Assembly: GCF_030296595.1 (NCBI RefSeq)
Contig: NZ_AP027731.1
Span: 496,001-560,000 of the forward strand
Reading direction: 5' to 3'
DNA from: Naasia aerilata
GTDB lineage: Bacteria > Actinomycetota > Actinomycetes > Actinomycetales > Microbacteriaceae
Length of the DNA: 64,000 nucleotides
In this document: positions 20,452-29,138 of the stretch, piece after piece
How positions within the stretch are numbered: the first letter of the stretch is position 1
How the letters are laid out: every line of letters starts with the position of its first letter
Position numbers and translations under genes: made by a program
The notes under the pieces: model-generated
What the model was told of the DNA's origin: nothing
The model's input: the letters and a program-made list of their open reading frames with translations, nothing else
Databases searched by the model: none

Positions 20452-21246
20452 TCAGCTCCCGAAGCGGCGGTGCCGCTGCCCGTAGGCGCGCAGGGCGCGG
20501 AGGAAGTCGACCTCCCGCAGGTCGGGACCGAGCGCCTCGACGAAGTACAGCTCGCTGTGCGCGCTCTGCCAGAGCATGAAGTCGGAGAGGCGCTGCTCGC
20601 CGGAGGTGCGGATGACAAGGTCGGGGTCCGGCTGCCCGCCCGTGTAGAGGTGCTCGGCGATCAGCTCTGGAGTGAGGATCTCGGCGAGGTCCTCGATGGT
20701 GCCGCCCTGGAGATGGTGACTCGCGACGATGCTGCGCATCGCGTGCGCGATCTCGGTGCGCCCGCCGTAGCCGACGGCCAGGTTGATGTGCAGGCCGGTC
20801 TTCCCCTCACCGCGGCGCTCCGCCTCCTCGAGCGTGCGGACGAGCTCGTCGGGCAGTCCGGCGGTCGTGCCCACGTGCTTCACGCGCCAGTCCCGGAAGT
20901 GCGAGAGGTCCTCGGCGAGCTGCCCGATGATCTCGATCAGGGCGCTGAGCTCCTCGCTGTCCCGAGCGCGGAGGTTGTCGGTGGAGAGCAGGTAGAGGGT
21001 CACGACGTCGATGCCGACGTCGTCGCTCCAGACGAGGAACTCGCGGAACTTCTCGGCGCCCGCGCGGTGCCCGTGGGCGGCACTGTCGAGCCCGAGCTGA
21101 CGGGCCCAACGGCGGTTGCCGTCCAGGATCATCGCGAGGTGCCGCGGGAGGTTCTGCGCGTCGAGGGACCGGCGGATGCGGCGCTGGTAGAGCGCGTAGA
21201 TGGGGTTGCGCGGCGAGGTCTTCTGCCGTCGGAGCACCCGTCCCAC
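20452..21246 (-). CDS. uppS: Polyprenyl (undecaprenyl/decaprenyl) diphosphate synthase
   Basis: A cis-prenyltransferase that builds the lipid carrier for peptidoglycan and other wall polymers. At 264 residues it shows HLAMILDGNRRWAR with the catalytic aspartate, YLLSTDNLRARDSEE, INLAVGYGGRTEI, and the substrate-binding block PDLVIRTSGEQRLSDF followed by LWQSAHSELYF. GTG 21246 (VGRVLRRQK) is chosen because GGAGG and GAGGA sit upstream; a longer frame to 21291 would run into the promoter of the divergent gene. Chain length cannot be read from the sequence. Confidence 0.93.
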   Translation of the reverse strand: MGRVLRRQKTSPRNPIYALYQRRIRRSLDAQNLPRHLAMILDGNRRWARQLGLDSAAHGHRAGAEKFREFLVWSDDVGIDVVTLYLLSTDNLRARDSEELSALIEIIGQLAEDLSHFRDWRVKHVGTTAGLPDELVRTLEEAERRGEGKTGLHINLAVGYGGRTEIAHAMRSIVASHHLQGGTIEDLAEILTPELIAEHLYTGGQPDPDLVIRTSGEQRLSDFMLWQSAHSELYFVEALGPDLREVDFLRALRAYGQRHRRFGS

Positions 21247-21307
21247 GTTAGTCCTCGACGTCCTCCGACGGGGACCGGCGACCCCGCCCACGGCTCCGTC
21301 CGGTGGT

Positions 21308-21313
21308 TACGCT
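21308..21313 (+). promoter_or_regulatory. Putative -10 box of a leaderless transcript (hemolysin III gene)
   Basis: TACGCT ends six bases before GTG 21320. The intervening GGAGCG is too close to the start to serve as a normal ribosome site. The arrangement matches the TANNNT-N6/7-RTG pattern seen at other genes in the window. Confidence 0.35.
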
Positions 21314-21319
21314 GGAGCG

Positions 21320-22108
21320 GTGGAGGAGCAGGGCGGTCAGGTCGGCGCGCGCGGCGACGAGGTGGACCAGGCGGCGGCCGACGAGGAGTCGGCTGCGCGG
21401 GCGGACCGCGAGGACGGGGCCTCGATCCCGAACATCCCGCTCCTCGAGGACGAGCTGGAGCAGCCGGCCGAGACCCGGCCCACCTGGCGCGGCTGGATCC
21501 ACGCGGGCACCTTCCCCCTCGCGATCATCCTCGGCATCGTCCTCCTGACCCTGGCGCACGGCGGCGTTGCGAAGACGGCGAGCGCGGTGTTCATGGCGTC
21601 CTCGCTGCTGCTCTTCGGCAACTCGGCGCTCTACCACCGATTCGACTGGAAGCCGCGGACGAAGCGGCTGCTGAAGCGCATCGACCACGCGAACATCTTC
21701 CTGCTCATCGCGGGCACCTACACCCCGCTGTCCCTGCTCGCGCTGCCGCCGGAGAAGGGCGTCGTCCTGCTCGCCGCGGTGTGGGCGGGCGCCGTGCTCG
21801 GCATCGGCTTCCGGGTCTTCTGGATCAGTGCGCCGCGGTGGCTCTACGTGCCGATCTACATCGGCCTGGGCTGGGCGGCCGTCGTGTTCTTCGGCGACCT
21901 GTTCGCGGCGAACGCCGCCATGATGCTGCTCGTCCTCGTGGGGGGCCTGCTCTACACCGCGGGAGCCCTCGTCTACGGGTTCAAGCGGCCGAACCCCGTC
22001 CCCGGGCACTTCGGCTTCCACGAGATCTTCCACGCCTGCACGGTGCTCGCGTTCCTGTGCCACTGGGCGGCGACGCTGCTCATCGCCCTCTCGCCCGCGT
22101 ACGGCTGA
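21320..22108 (+). CDS. Hemolysin III family membrane protein
   Basis: A 262-residue protein with an acidic N-terminal tail of about 60 residues and seven membrane segments. Family marks are FMASSLLLFGNSALYHRF with the conserved Ser and His, KRIDHANIFLLIAGTYTP, and at the end FGFHEIFHACTVLAFLCHW with the clustered histidines of the PAQR-type metal site. Family members are called hemolysin III, but most bacterial ones are of unknown role and may be membrane hydrolases. Start is GTG 21320, divergent from uppS. Confidence 0.88.
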   Translation: MEEQGGQVGARGDEVDQAAADEESAARADREDGASIPNIPLLEDELEQPAETRPTWRGWIHAGTFPLAIILGIVLLTLAHGGVAKTASAVFMASSLLLFGNSALYHRFDWKPRTKRLLKRIDHANIFLLIAGTYTPLSLLALPPEKGVVLLAAVWAGAVLGIGFRVFWISAPRWLYVPIYIGLGWAAVVFFGDLFAANAAMMLLVLVGGLLYTAGALVYGFKRPNPVPGHFGFHEIFHACTVLAFLCHWAATLLIALSPAYG

Positions 22109-22125
22109 GCGGGAGCGCGACGCGC

Positions 22126-22464
22126 TCAGGCGGAGGGCGGGGTCCCGCCCTGCTCGCGCTCGATCTCCTCGCGCACCTCCGCGCGGTACCGGACCCGGCG
22201 CACGCGGCGCACCATGTCGAGGATCAGCAGGATCGTGATCACCGCGACGAAGAAGAAGATGACGAAGCCCTCGGGCCCGGGAGTGACGAGGTTCTCGTCG
22301 AGCGCCGGGGACGGGCTCGGCGTCGGAGTGCTGACGAGCGGCAGGAAGGCCTCGGCGATGCTCAGGGCGATCGGTCCTTTCGGCCCTGCGTTCAGCCGGG
22401 CCTTGTAGCGTGGATTCCAGACTAATCCGCGGGACAGGGAGCGACGTGACACGATCGGCGACAC
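22126..22464 (-). CDS. Small single-span membrane protein, unknown function
   Basis: The frame encodes up to 112 residues, with one membrane segment (GFVIFFFVAVITILLILDMV) followed by a basic-acidic cytoplasmic tail (RRVRRVRYRAEVREEIE). The start is uncertain: ATG 22464 would overlap the divergent DUF4307 gene, and the better ribosome site (AAAGGA) lies nine bases before a CTG at 22365. The protein is therefore probably shorter than drawn. I recognise no function. It converges with the hemolysin III gene. Confidence 0.6.
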   Translation of the reverse strand: MSPIVSRRSLSRGLVWNPRYKARLNAGPKGPIALSIAEAFLPLVSTPTPSPSPALDENLVTPGPEGFVIFFFVAVITILLILDMVRRVRRVRYRAEVREEIEREQGGTPPSA

Positions 22465-22898
22465 CGTCGGCGGCCCCGTCTGCGCATCCGGCCCCGGCGG
22501 GCGATGGCGGCACGCTCGACAGCAGGTACGGGCGCACGCCCGCGACGCGGCGGCGGCGGAGATGGCTGGCCGTCGCGGCGGCGCTCGCGTTCGTGGTGGT
22601 CTTCACCGCCTGGGTCGTCTGGGCCGGGCTCGACGGCAGCGCCCCCACGATCGACGCGACCGACACGGGCTACGACATCGTCGGCGACGACCAGGTGGCC
22701 GTCCGGTTCTCCCTCAACGTGGATCCCGGAACGCCCGTGCGCTGCGCGGTCCAGGCGCTCGACGATCACTTCGAGGTGGTCGGCTGGAAGGTCGTCGACG
22801 TCCCCGCCTCCGAGGAGCGGGTCCGCTCCCTGACCGAGACGATCCGCACCGTGAGCCGCGCGAACACGGGCTTGATCTCCAAGTGCTGGCTCCCGTAG
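22446..22898 (+). CDS. DUF4307 family membrane protein
   Basis: A 150-residue protein with a Ser-Ala-Pro-rich N-terminus, the family entry motif LDSRYGRTPATRRRRRW, one membrane segment (about residues 51-72) and an extracytoplasmic domain with VRFSLNVDPGTPVRCAVQAL and a C-terminal cysteine. GTG 22446 has GGGAG four bases upstream. DUF4307 genes commonly lie beside greA in actinobacteria, as here. The function is unknown. Confidence 0.86.
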   Translation: MTRSATPSAAPSAHPAPAGDGGTLDSRYGRTPATRRRRRWLAVAAALAFVVVFTAWVVWAGLDGSAPTIDATDTGYDIVGDDQVAVRFSLNVDPGTPVRCAVQALDDHFEVVGWKVVDVPASEERVRSLTETIRTVSRANTGLISKCWLP

Positions 22899-22918
22899 CG
22901 TAGGGGTTCGCCTTTTCA

Positions 22919-22940
22919 CACGGGTGCGCGTGCACCCGTG
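22919..22940 (+). terminator. Hairpin between the DUF4307 gene and greA
   Basis: CACGGGTGC (22919-22927) pairs perfectly with GCACCCGTG (22932-22940) around a GCGT loop. TTTT lies just before the stem rather than after it, so it may be a weak terminator of the DUF4307 gene or a leader structure of greA. Confidence 0.4.
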
Positions 22941-23000
22941 GAGGCCTGAGCGGCTCCGCCATCCGTCCCGCGGGCCCCCTCTCGTAGCCCAGGAGTACCC

Positions 23001-23492
23001 ATGTCCCAGCAACCACCCGTCACCTGGCTGACCCAGGACGCCTTCGACCGGCTCTCCGCGGAGCTCGAGCAGCTGTCCGGCCCGGCTCGCCTCGACATCG
23101 CGAAGAAGATCGAGCAGGCCCGCGAGGAGGGCGACCTCAAGGAGAACGGCGGCTACCACGCCGCCAAGGAGGAGCAGGGCAAGATCGAGGCGCGCATCCG
23201 CCAGCTCACGCAGCTGCTGCGCACTGCCGAGGTGGGCCAGGCCCCGACCAGCAACGGCTCCGTCGGCCTCGGCTCCGTCGTCACCGCGACCATCGCGGGC
23301 GACGAGGCCACGTTCCTCGTCGGCAACCGCGAGATCGCCGGCGACAGCGACCTGGACGTCTACAGCGAGCAGAGCCCGCTCGGCCGCGCCATCCTCGGCC
23401 TGGCCGTGGGTGAGAGCACGACCTACGCGGCGCCGAACGGTCGCTCCATCGAGGTCAAGGTCCTCGCGGTCGAGGCCTACTCGGGTCAGTGA
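23001..23492 (+). CDS. greA: Transcription elongation factor GreA
   Basis: GreA rescues backtracked RNA polymerase by stimulating transcript cleavage. The 163-residue protein has the N-terminal coiled coil ending in the acidic tip motif (QAREEGDLKENGGYHAAKEE) and the C-terminal FKBP-like domain (SPLGRAILGLAVGE). It begins MSQQPPVTWLTQDAFDRL with AGGAG before ATG 23001. It is monocistronic or cotranscribed with the DUF4307 gene across a hairpin. Confidence 0.95.
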   Translation: MSQQPPVTWLTQDAFDRLSAELEQLSGPARLDIAKKIEQAREEGDLKENGGYHAAKEEQGKIEARIRQLTQLLRTAEVGQAPTSNGSVGLGSVVTATIAGDEATFLVGNREIAGDSDLDVYSEQSPLGRAILGLAVGESTTYAAPNGRSIEVKVLAVEAYSGQ

Positions 23493-23559
23493 CCCGCAGC
23501 GCGCGTCGCATGAGCCGGGAGACTGCCGCAACCTGATGCGGGCGGTCAGACCCGCTCGA

Positions 23560-23565
23560 TACTGT
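23560..23565 (+). promoter_or_regulatory. Putative -10 box upstream of the TPM-domain gene
   Basis: TACTGT is followed after six bases (GGAGAC) by GTG 23572. GGAGA might also act as a ribosome site but is too close for standard spacing, so a leaderless transcript is possible. Confidence 0.35.
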
Positions 23566-23571
23566 GGAGAC

Positions 23572-25662
23572 GTGGCACCGAACATGGTGAGGCGCGCGCC
23601 GGGATGGGCGCGGATCCTCCTGACCGGCATGGCGACGGCGCTTCTCGTGGGCACCGCGGCCCCAGCGTTCGCGGTCGCGCCCGTCGACTTCGGCGGATCC
23701 GACGTCGTCGACCAGGCGGGGGTGCTCAGCGCGAGCGACGAGTCGCGGGTCCAGTCCTCGCTCGACGACCTGCAGCAGAGCTCGGGCGTCACCCTGCTGG
23801 TCGCGTACATCGACTCCCCCACCGATCCGAGCGACATCGGCGCCTGGACGGACCAGGTGGCGACGGCCAACGGCCTGGGGAGCAACAACGCGCTCCTCGT
23901 CGTCGCCGTCGAGGACCGCCAGTACCGCTTCTCGGTCGCCGAGTCCTCATCACCGCCGATCAGCAGGATGCGATCGAGCGTGAGGACATCGTCCCGGCGC
24001 TCGGCCAGGACGACTGGGCGGGCGGAGCGACCGGCGCCGCGCAGGGCCTCGCCGACGCCATCTCGGGCACGTCCAGCGGCGGAGGCGGCGGAGCCGGCAG
24101 CGGCTCGTTCAGCATCGTGCCGACCCTGGTCATCTTCGGCGCGCTGTTCGTGCTCCTCGCGCTCATCGTGGTCCTCGTCCGGGTGCGCGCCGCACGCCGC
24201 AAGGCAGCTGTGCGACGGACGGAGGAGCTCGATCAGAAGCAGCTCGATCTCAAGGCCGGCGCCCTGCTGGTGCAGCTCGACGATGCGCTGAAGACGAGCG
24301 AGCAGGAGCTCGGCTTCGCCGAGGCCGAGTTCGGCGCAGAGCAGACCGCGCCCTTCCACGCCACCCTCGAGTCGGCCACGGGCAAGGTGCGCGAGGCGTT
24401 CCGCATCAAGCAGCGCCTGGACGACGCGGAGCCGGAGACGCCGGAGGAGCAGCGCCAGCTGGCGACCCAGATCATCACCCTGTGCGAGCAGGCGGACGCG
24501 GAGCTCGACACCCAGGCGGAGGCCTTCGAGCAACTGCGCGAGCTCGGCAAGAACGCGCCTCAGGCCCTCTCGGCGATGACCTCGGACGCGGAGCGACTCG
24601 GGGCGCGGATTCCCGCTGCGCAGAGCACGCTCGCAGCGCTGCGCGCCCGGTTCGACGAGTCGGCGGTCGCAAGCGTGGCGGACAACCCCGCGCAGGCGCA
24701 GAAGCTCCTCGAGTTCGCGGCGAACGAGGGCTCGAAGGCCGCGGAGAGCATCCGGGCGGGCAAGGCCGGGCCAGCGGCCGTGGCGGTGCGGAACGCCCAG
24801 CAGTCGCTCGGGCAGGCGGCCCAGCTGCTGGACGCCGTGGATCGGGCCGGCTCGGACCTCGACGCCGCCACCGGCAAGCTGACTGCGGCCGCCCAGGCGC
24901 TGCAGGAGGACGTCGACGAGGCGCAGCGGATGACGGCGCAGGCGCGGGCGACGGCCTCTCCCGAGCTCGACGGCATCGTCGGCGAGGCGCAGCGGGCTCT
25001 GGCGGCGGGCCCGGCGCCCCGGAATCCCGTCGCGGCGCTCACAGCGCTCACGACCATCGAGCAGCGCATCGACCAGGCCCTGGCGCCGGCCCGCGAGAGG
25101 GCGCAGCGCATCCAGCGCGCCCAGGCCTCCCTCGACCGTGCGCTGTCCACGGCGGCGAGCCAGATCGCGGCCGCCCGCGACTTCATCACGACCCGCCGGG
25201 GAGGCGTGGGTGCCGAGGCGCGCACGCGGCTCGCGGAGGCGGAGCGGCGCTACGCGGAGGCCCAGGCGTCGGCGGCGGGCGATCCCGAGGGCGCGCTGGC
25301 CTCGGCGCAGTCGGCCGCGTCGCTCGCCGCGAGCGCACTGACCGCCGCTCAGTCGGACGTGAGCGACTTCATGGGCATGGGCGGCGGCGGCACGCCGGTC
25401 GTCGTGGGCCGCGGCGGAGGGGGCGGCGACATGACGAGCGCGATCCTCGGCGGCATCATCGGCAGCATGCTGGGCGGCGGAGGCCGGAGCGGCGGCTACT
25501 ACGGCGGGGTTCGCGCGGCGGAGGCTTCGGCGGCGGTTTCGGGGGCGGCTTCGGCGGGGGTCCCGCGGTGGCGGGTTCCGCTCCGGGGGCGGGGGGTTTG
25601 GCGGCTCCCGTGGATTCGGGGGCTCGTCCGGGGGACGCCGCAGCGGCGGCGGGCGCTTCTAG
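23572..25662 (+). CDS. TPM-domain membrane protein with Gly/Phe-rich tail (three apparent frameshifts)
   Basis: A secreted-domain protein beginning with a signal peptide (VRRAPGWARILLTG, cleavage near PAFA) then a TPM domain (about residues 35-155, VVDQAGVLSASDESRVQSSL, LVVAVEDRQYRFSV, DAIEREDIVPAL). One membrane segment (IVPTLVIFGALFVLLALIVV) separates it from a long coiled-coil cytoplasmic part and a tail of GGGF and SRG repeats ending in GRF at TAG 25660. Single missing bases near 23941-23948, in G4 25506-25509 and in G5 25556-25560 split the frame; repair gives 697 residues. It lies 49 bases upstream of a PspA gene, so a role in envelope maintenance is likely. Confidence 0.83.
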
Positions 25663-25711
25663 CGACGTATCGAACGACGAAAGTCGAAACAACCGAGAGA
25701 AAGAGGAACCG

Positions 25712-26452
25712 ATGGCGAAGCAGACCATCTTCGGACGCATCGCGCAGCTGGCGAAGGCCAACATCAATGCGCTGATCGACCAGGCGGAGGACCCGCAGCT
25801 CATGCTCGACCAGCTGGTGCGCGACTACACGGGCAGCATCCAGGAGGCCGAGAGCGCGATCGCGCAGACGATCGGAAACCTGCGGCTGCTCGAGGACGAC
25901 CACCGCGAGGACGTCGAGAACGCGCAGGAGTGGGGCCGCAAGGCGCTGGCCGCGAGCTCGAAGGCGGATGAGCTCCGGTCGTCCGGCGACACCGCGGGCG
26001 CGGACAAGTTCGATGCGCTCGCGCGCGTCGCGCTCACGCGCCAGATGCAGTCGGAGGGCGAGGCGAAGAGCGCCGAGCCGAGCATCGCGTCGCAGACCGA
26101 GGTGGTCGAGCGGCTGAAGACCGGCCTGCAGAAGATGCGCGAGAAGCTCGGCGAGCTGACCGCCAAGCGCAACGAGCTCGTCGCGCGCAGCAAGACGGTC
26201 GAGGCGCAGTCGACGGTGCAGGACGCGATCAAGTCGATCGACATCATGGACCCGACGAGCGAGGTGAGCCGCTTCGAGGAGAAGATCCGCCGCGAGGAGG
26301 CGCGCGTCCGCGGCCAGGAGGAGCTCGCCGCGTCGAGCCTCGACGCCCAGTTCGAGAACCTCGAGGACATCGGCGAGATGACCGAGGTCGAGGCGCGCCT
26401 CGCCGCGCTCAAGGCGGGCGGCTCGGCGCCGAAGGCCGTCACCGCCGGCTGA
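25712..26452 (+). CDS. PspA/IM30 family protein
   Basis: A 246-residue, almost wholly helical protein of the PspA/Vipp1 family, which forms membrane-bound ESCRT-III-like scaffolds under envelope stress. It begins MAKQTIFGRIAQLAKANINAL, with the amphipathic N-terminal helix, then AEDPQLMLDQLVRDY, and long heptad regions to about residue 225. AGAGGAA precedes ATG 25712. Cotranscription with the TPM protein upstream is likely, and the pair is a recurrent partnership in actinobacteria. Confidence 0.92.
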   Translation: MAKQTIFGRIAQLAKANINALIDQAEDPQLMLDQLVRDYTGSIQEAESAIAQTIGNLRLLEDDHREDVENAQEWGRKALAASSKADELRSSGDTAGADKFDALARVALTRQMQSEGEAKSAEPSIASQTEVVERLKTGLQKMREKLGELTAKRNELVARSKTVEAQSTVQDAIKSIDIMDPTSEVSRFEEKIRREEARVRGQEELAASSLDAQFENLEDIGEMTEVEARLAALKAGGSAPKAVTAG

Positions 26453-26476
26453 CCGCTGCCGCCGAACGCGGTCCAG

Positions 26477-26516
26477 AACGCCGAGCGCGCCCCGGAGACG
26501 GGGCGCGTTCGGCGTC
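26477..26516. terminator. Strong hairpin between convergent PspA and ilvA genes
   Basis: An 18-base stem pairs 26477-26494 (AACGCCGAGCGCGCCCCG) with 26499-26516 around a GAGA loop, with one G-U pair and one end mismatch. There is no T run on either side, as is common in high-GC actinobacteria. Its position between two stops suggests bidirectional termination. Confidence 0.6.
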
Positions 26517-26532
26517 GCGGGCGCGCGCGGCG

Positions 26533-27792
26533 CTAGGAGCCGGGAGTGCGCGGGTCGTAGCCCGCGGCGCGCAGCGTCTCGATGACGAGGGCCGCGTGGT
26601 CACGGCCCCGGGTCTCGACGCTGACCTCGATCTCGACCTCGCTGATCTGCAGGCCGCGGCCGTGGCGCGTGTGCAGCACCTCGACCACGTTGGCGTTGGC
26701 GTCCGCGATGAGCCGCGAGATGATCGCGAGCTGTCCCGGCCGATCCGGCAGGCCGATCCGGAGGCTGAGGTAGCGGTCGCCCGCAGCGAGACCGCGGCTG
26801 ATGACGCGCTCCATCATCAGCGGGTCGATGTTGCCGCCGGAGAGCACGACCACCGTCGTTCCGAGGTCCGCGCCGAGGCGTCCGCTGAGGATCGCGGCCA
26901 CGCCGACTGCGCCGGCCGGCTCGACGACGAGCTTCGCGCGCTCGAGCAGCACGACCATCGCCTGGGCGGTCTCGTCGTCGCTGACCGTGACGACCTGGTC
27001 CACCATGTCGCGGATGATCTCGAAGTTGAGCACACCCGGGCGCGCCACGGCGATGCCGTCGGCGATCGTGGGGGCGATCTCGATCGCGATCGGCTCGCCC
27101 CGCTCGATCGACTGGGGGTAGGGCGCGGCATTCTCGGCCTGGACGCCGATCACCCGGATCGGCCGCTCGCGTCCCGCCGTCTTCTGCTTGATGGCGCTCG
27201 CGATGCCAGCGACGAGGCCGCCGCCGCCGATCGGCACGATCAGGGTGTCGACATCCGGCACCTCGTCGAGGATCTCGAGCCCGAGGGTGCCCTGGCCGGT
27301 GATGACGTCGGGGTGGTCGAACGGCGGGATGAGGACCGCGCCTGTCTTCAGCGCGTACTCGGCGGCGGCGCGCAGCGGCTCCTCGACCGTGTGACCCTGC
27401 AGGATCACCTCGGCACCGTACGAGCGCGTCGCCTGCAGCTTGGGCAGCGGGACGCCGATCGGCATGAAGATGGTCGCCCGGATGCCGAGCTCACGGGCGG
27501 CGAGCGCGACGCCCTGCGCGTGGTTGCCGGCCGACGCGGCGACCACGCCGCGCCGGCGCTCCTCCTCGGTGAGGCGGGACAGGCGGTAGTAAGCGCCGCG
27601 GATCTTGTAGGAGCCGGTGCGCTGCAGGTTCTCGCACTTGAGGTGCACGGGACTGCCGAGGACTCCCCCGAGGTAGCGGGAGTCCTGCATGGGCGTGCGC
27701 TCGGCGACGGTGGCCACGACGGCGCGGGCGCGCTCGAAGTCGGCCAACCCCGGACCCGCGAATGCGGGCGCAGCGGGGGAAGGATCAAGCAT
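26533..27792 (-). CDS. ilvA: Threonine ammonia-lyase
   Basis: The PLP enzyme deaminates threonine to 2-oxobutanoate, the first step to isoleucine. In 419 residues it shows the PLP lysine motif RTGSYKIRGAYYRL (about residues 60-73), ASAGNHAQGVAL, the glycine loop PIGGGGLVAGIA, and a C-terminal ACT-like domain (about 340-415, LRIGLPDRPGQLAIISRLIA). One ACT-like domain and this length fit the shorter actinobacterial type. Its start overlaps the end of the AI-2E exporter gene by eight bases. Confidence 0.93.
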   Translation of the reverse strand: MLDPSPAAPAFAGPGLADFERARAVVATVAERTPMQDSRYLGGVLGSPVHLKCENLQRTGSYKIRGAYYRLSRLTEEERRRGVVAASAGNHAQGVALAARELGIRATIFMPIGVPLPKLQATRSYGAEVILQGHTVEEPLRAAAEYALKTGAVLIPPFDHPDVITGQGTLGLEILDEVPDVDTLIVPIGGGGLVAGIASAIKQKTAGRERPIRVIGVQAENAAPYPQSIERGEPIAIEIAPTIADGIAVARPGVLNFEIIRDMVDQVVTVSDDETAQAMVVLLERAKLVVEPAGAVGVAAILSGRLGADLGTTVVVLSGGNIDPLMMERVISRGLAAGDRYLSLRIGLPDRPGQLAIISRLIADANANVVEVLHTRHGRGLQISEVEIEVSVETRGRDHAALVIETLRAAGYDPRTPGS

Positions 27793-29043
27793 CGGGTACG
27801 ACGTCCTCGAGTTCTGGTTTGGGGTTCACGCGCCAGGTTCCCTGGGCGATGTATTTCACCATGACATTGAGGGTGGCGACGAAGGGCACAGCGAAGAAGG
27901 TGCCGGGGAGACCGCCGAGCACGCCGCCGCCGATGACGGCGAGGACGACCGCCAGCGGGTGGACCTTGACCGCGTTGCCCATGATGAGCGGCTGCAGCAC
28001 GTGGCCCTCGAGCTGCTGCACGAGCAGGACGCCGGCCAGCATGATGATCGCGGGCACCGGCCCGTTGTAGACGAGGGCGATGAAGACGGCCAGGAAGCCG
28101 GTGACGAAAGCACCGACGACGGGCACGAACGAGCCGAGGAAGACGAGCACGGCGATCGGGATCGCCAGCGGGATCTGCAGGATGAGGGCGACGATCCCGA
28201 TGCCGACCGCGTCGATGAAGGCGACCAGGATCTGCACGCGGACGAACGCGCCGACCGTGTGCCAGCCCGCCCGCCCGGCCCCGTCGACGGCGGGACGCGC
28301 CTTCTTCGGGAACAGCCGGACCACCCAGTGCCAGACGCCCTTGCCGTCGATGAGGAGGAACAGCGTGCTGAAGAGCACGAGCAGGAACCCGGTGAGGACG
28401 TGCGTGAGTGTGAGGCCGACCGAGAGCGCGCCGGAGACGAGCACTCCGCTGTCCTGCTGCAGGCTCTGCACGCCCTGGTTGATGAGGTCGTTGAACTGCG
28501 CCTCGCTCACCTGGAACGGGGAGTTCGCGAGGAAGTCCTTGAACTGGTCGTAGGACTGCACGCTCTGCTTGCGCAGGTCGTCGAAGCCCCGGATGACCTG
28601 CGTCACGACGAGGTAGATGAGGGCGGCGAGGGCCAGCAGGGTGCCCACCTCGGCGACGAGGATCGCGAGCCACCTGGGCCAGTGGTGCCGGGTCAGAAAG
28701 TGCACGAGCGGCACGAGCAGGGACGCGATGAGCACGGCGATGAGGAGCGGGATCACGATCTCGCTCAACTGGATCACGACGAAGACGACGATCGCGAACG
28801 CCGCGGCCACGACGATCGCCCGCCAGGACCACGCGGCGGCGATGCGCATCCCCGGGGTCACCGAGTCGGAGCGGTCCGCGAGCTCGCCGGCCACGAGGTG
28901 GCCTTCGGGCTTGAGCGCCTGGGCGACCTGCTTCTGCTCCTCCATGGGAGTCCCGGCGGTCGAGCCCGAGAGAGTGGTCGACGGTCCGTCGACCAGGGGG
29001 CCGACTCCTCGCCGGAGGAGCCGCGCTTGCGTCCGAGTGCCAT
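27785..29043 (-). CDS. AI-2E family transporter (PerM-like), probable N-terminal frameshift
   Basis: A polytopic exporter of the AI-2E/PerM family with eight predicted membrane segments. Recognisable blocks are QLSEIVIPLLIAVLIASLL near the start, the long loop FKDFLANSPFQVSEAQFNDL, and the family end with PLIMGNAVKVHPLAVVLAV and LPGTFFAVPFVATLNV. The most natural opening is ATG 29043 (MALGRKRGSSGEESAP), which joins the main frame if one base is added to the G5 run at 28996-29000 (419 residues). Otherwise ATG 28945 (MEEQKQVAQ) is the first in-frame start. Transported solute unknown; related proteins include Na+/H+ antiporters. Confidence 0.85.
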
Positions 29044-29126
29044 CGGCCCAGTCTATTGACGGCGTCACGCCCCAGGACGGGCTTGCGCGGCGCCCCCAGG
29101 CGTGCGGCGGTGTCGGCGGCCGCCGC

Positions 29127-29132
29127 TAGGGT
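29127..29132 (+). promoter_or_regulatory. Putative -10 box of a leaderless transcript (AlkZ-like gene)
   Basis: TAGGGT ends six bases before GTG 29139, with no ribosome site between. This matches the spacing seen upstream of xseB and other genes here. Confidence 0.35.
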
Positions 29133-29138
29133 CGACGC

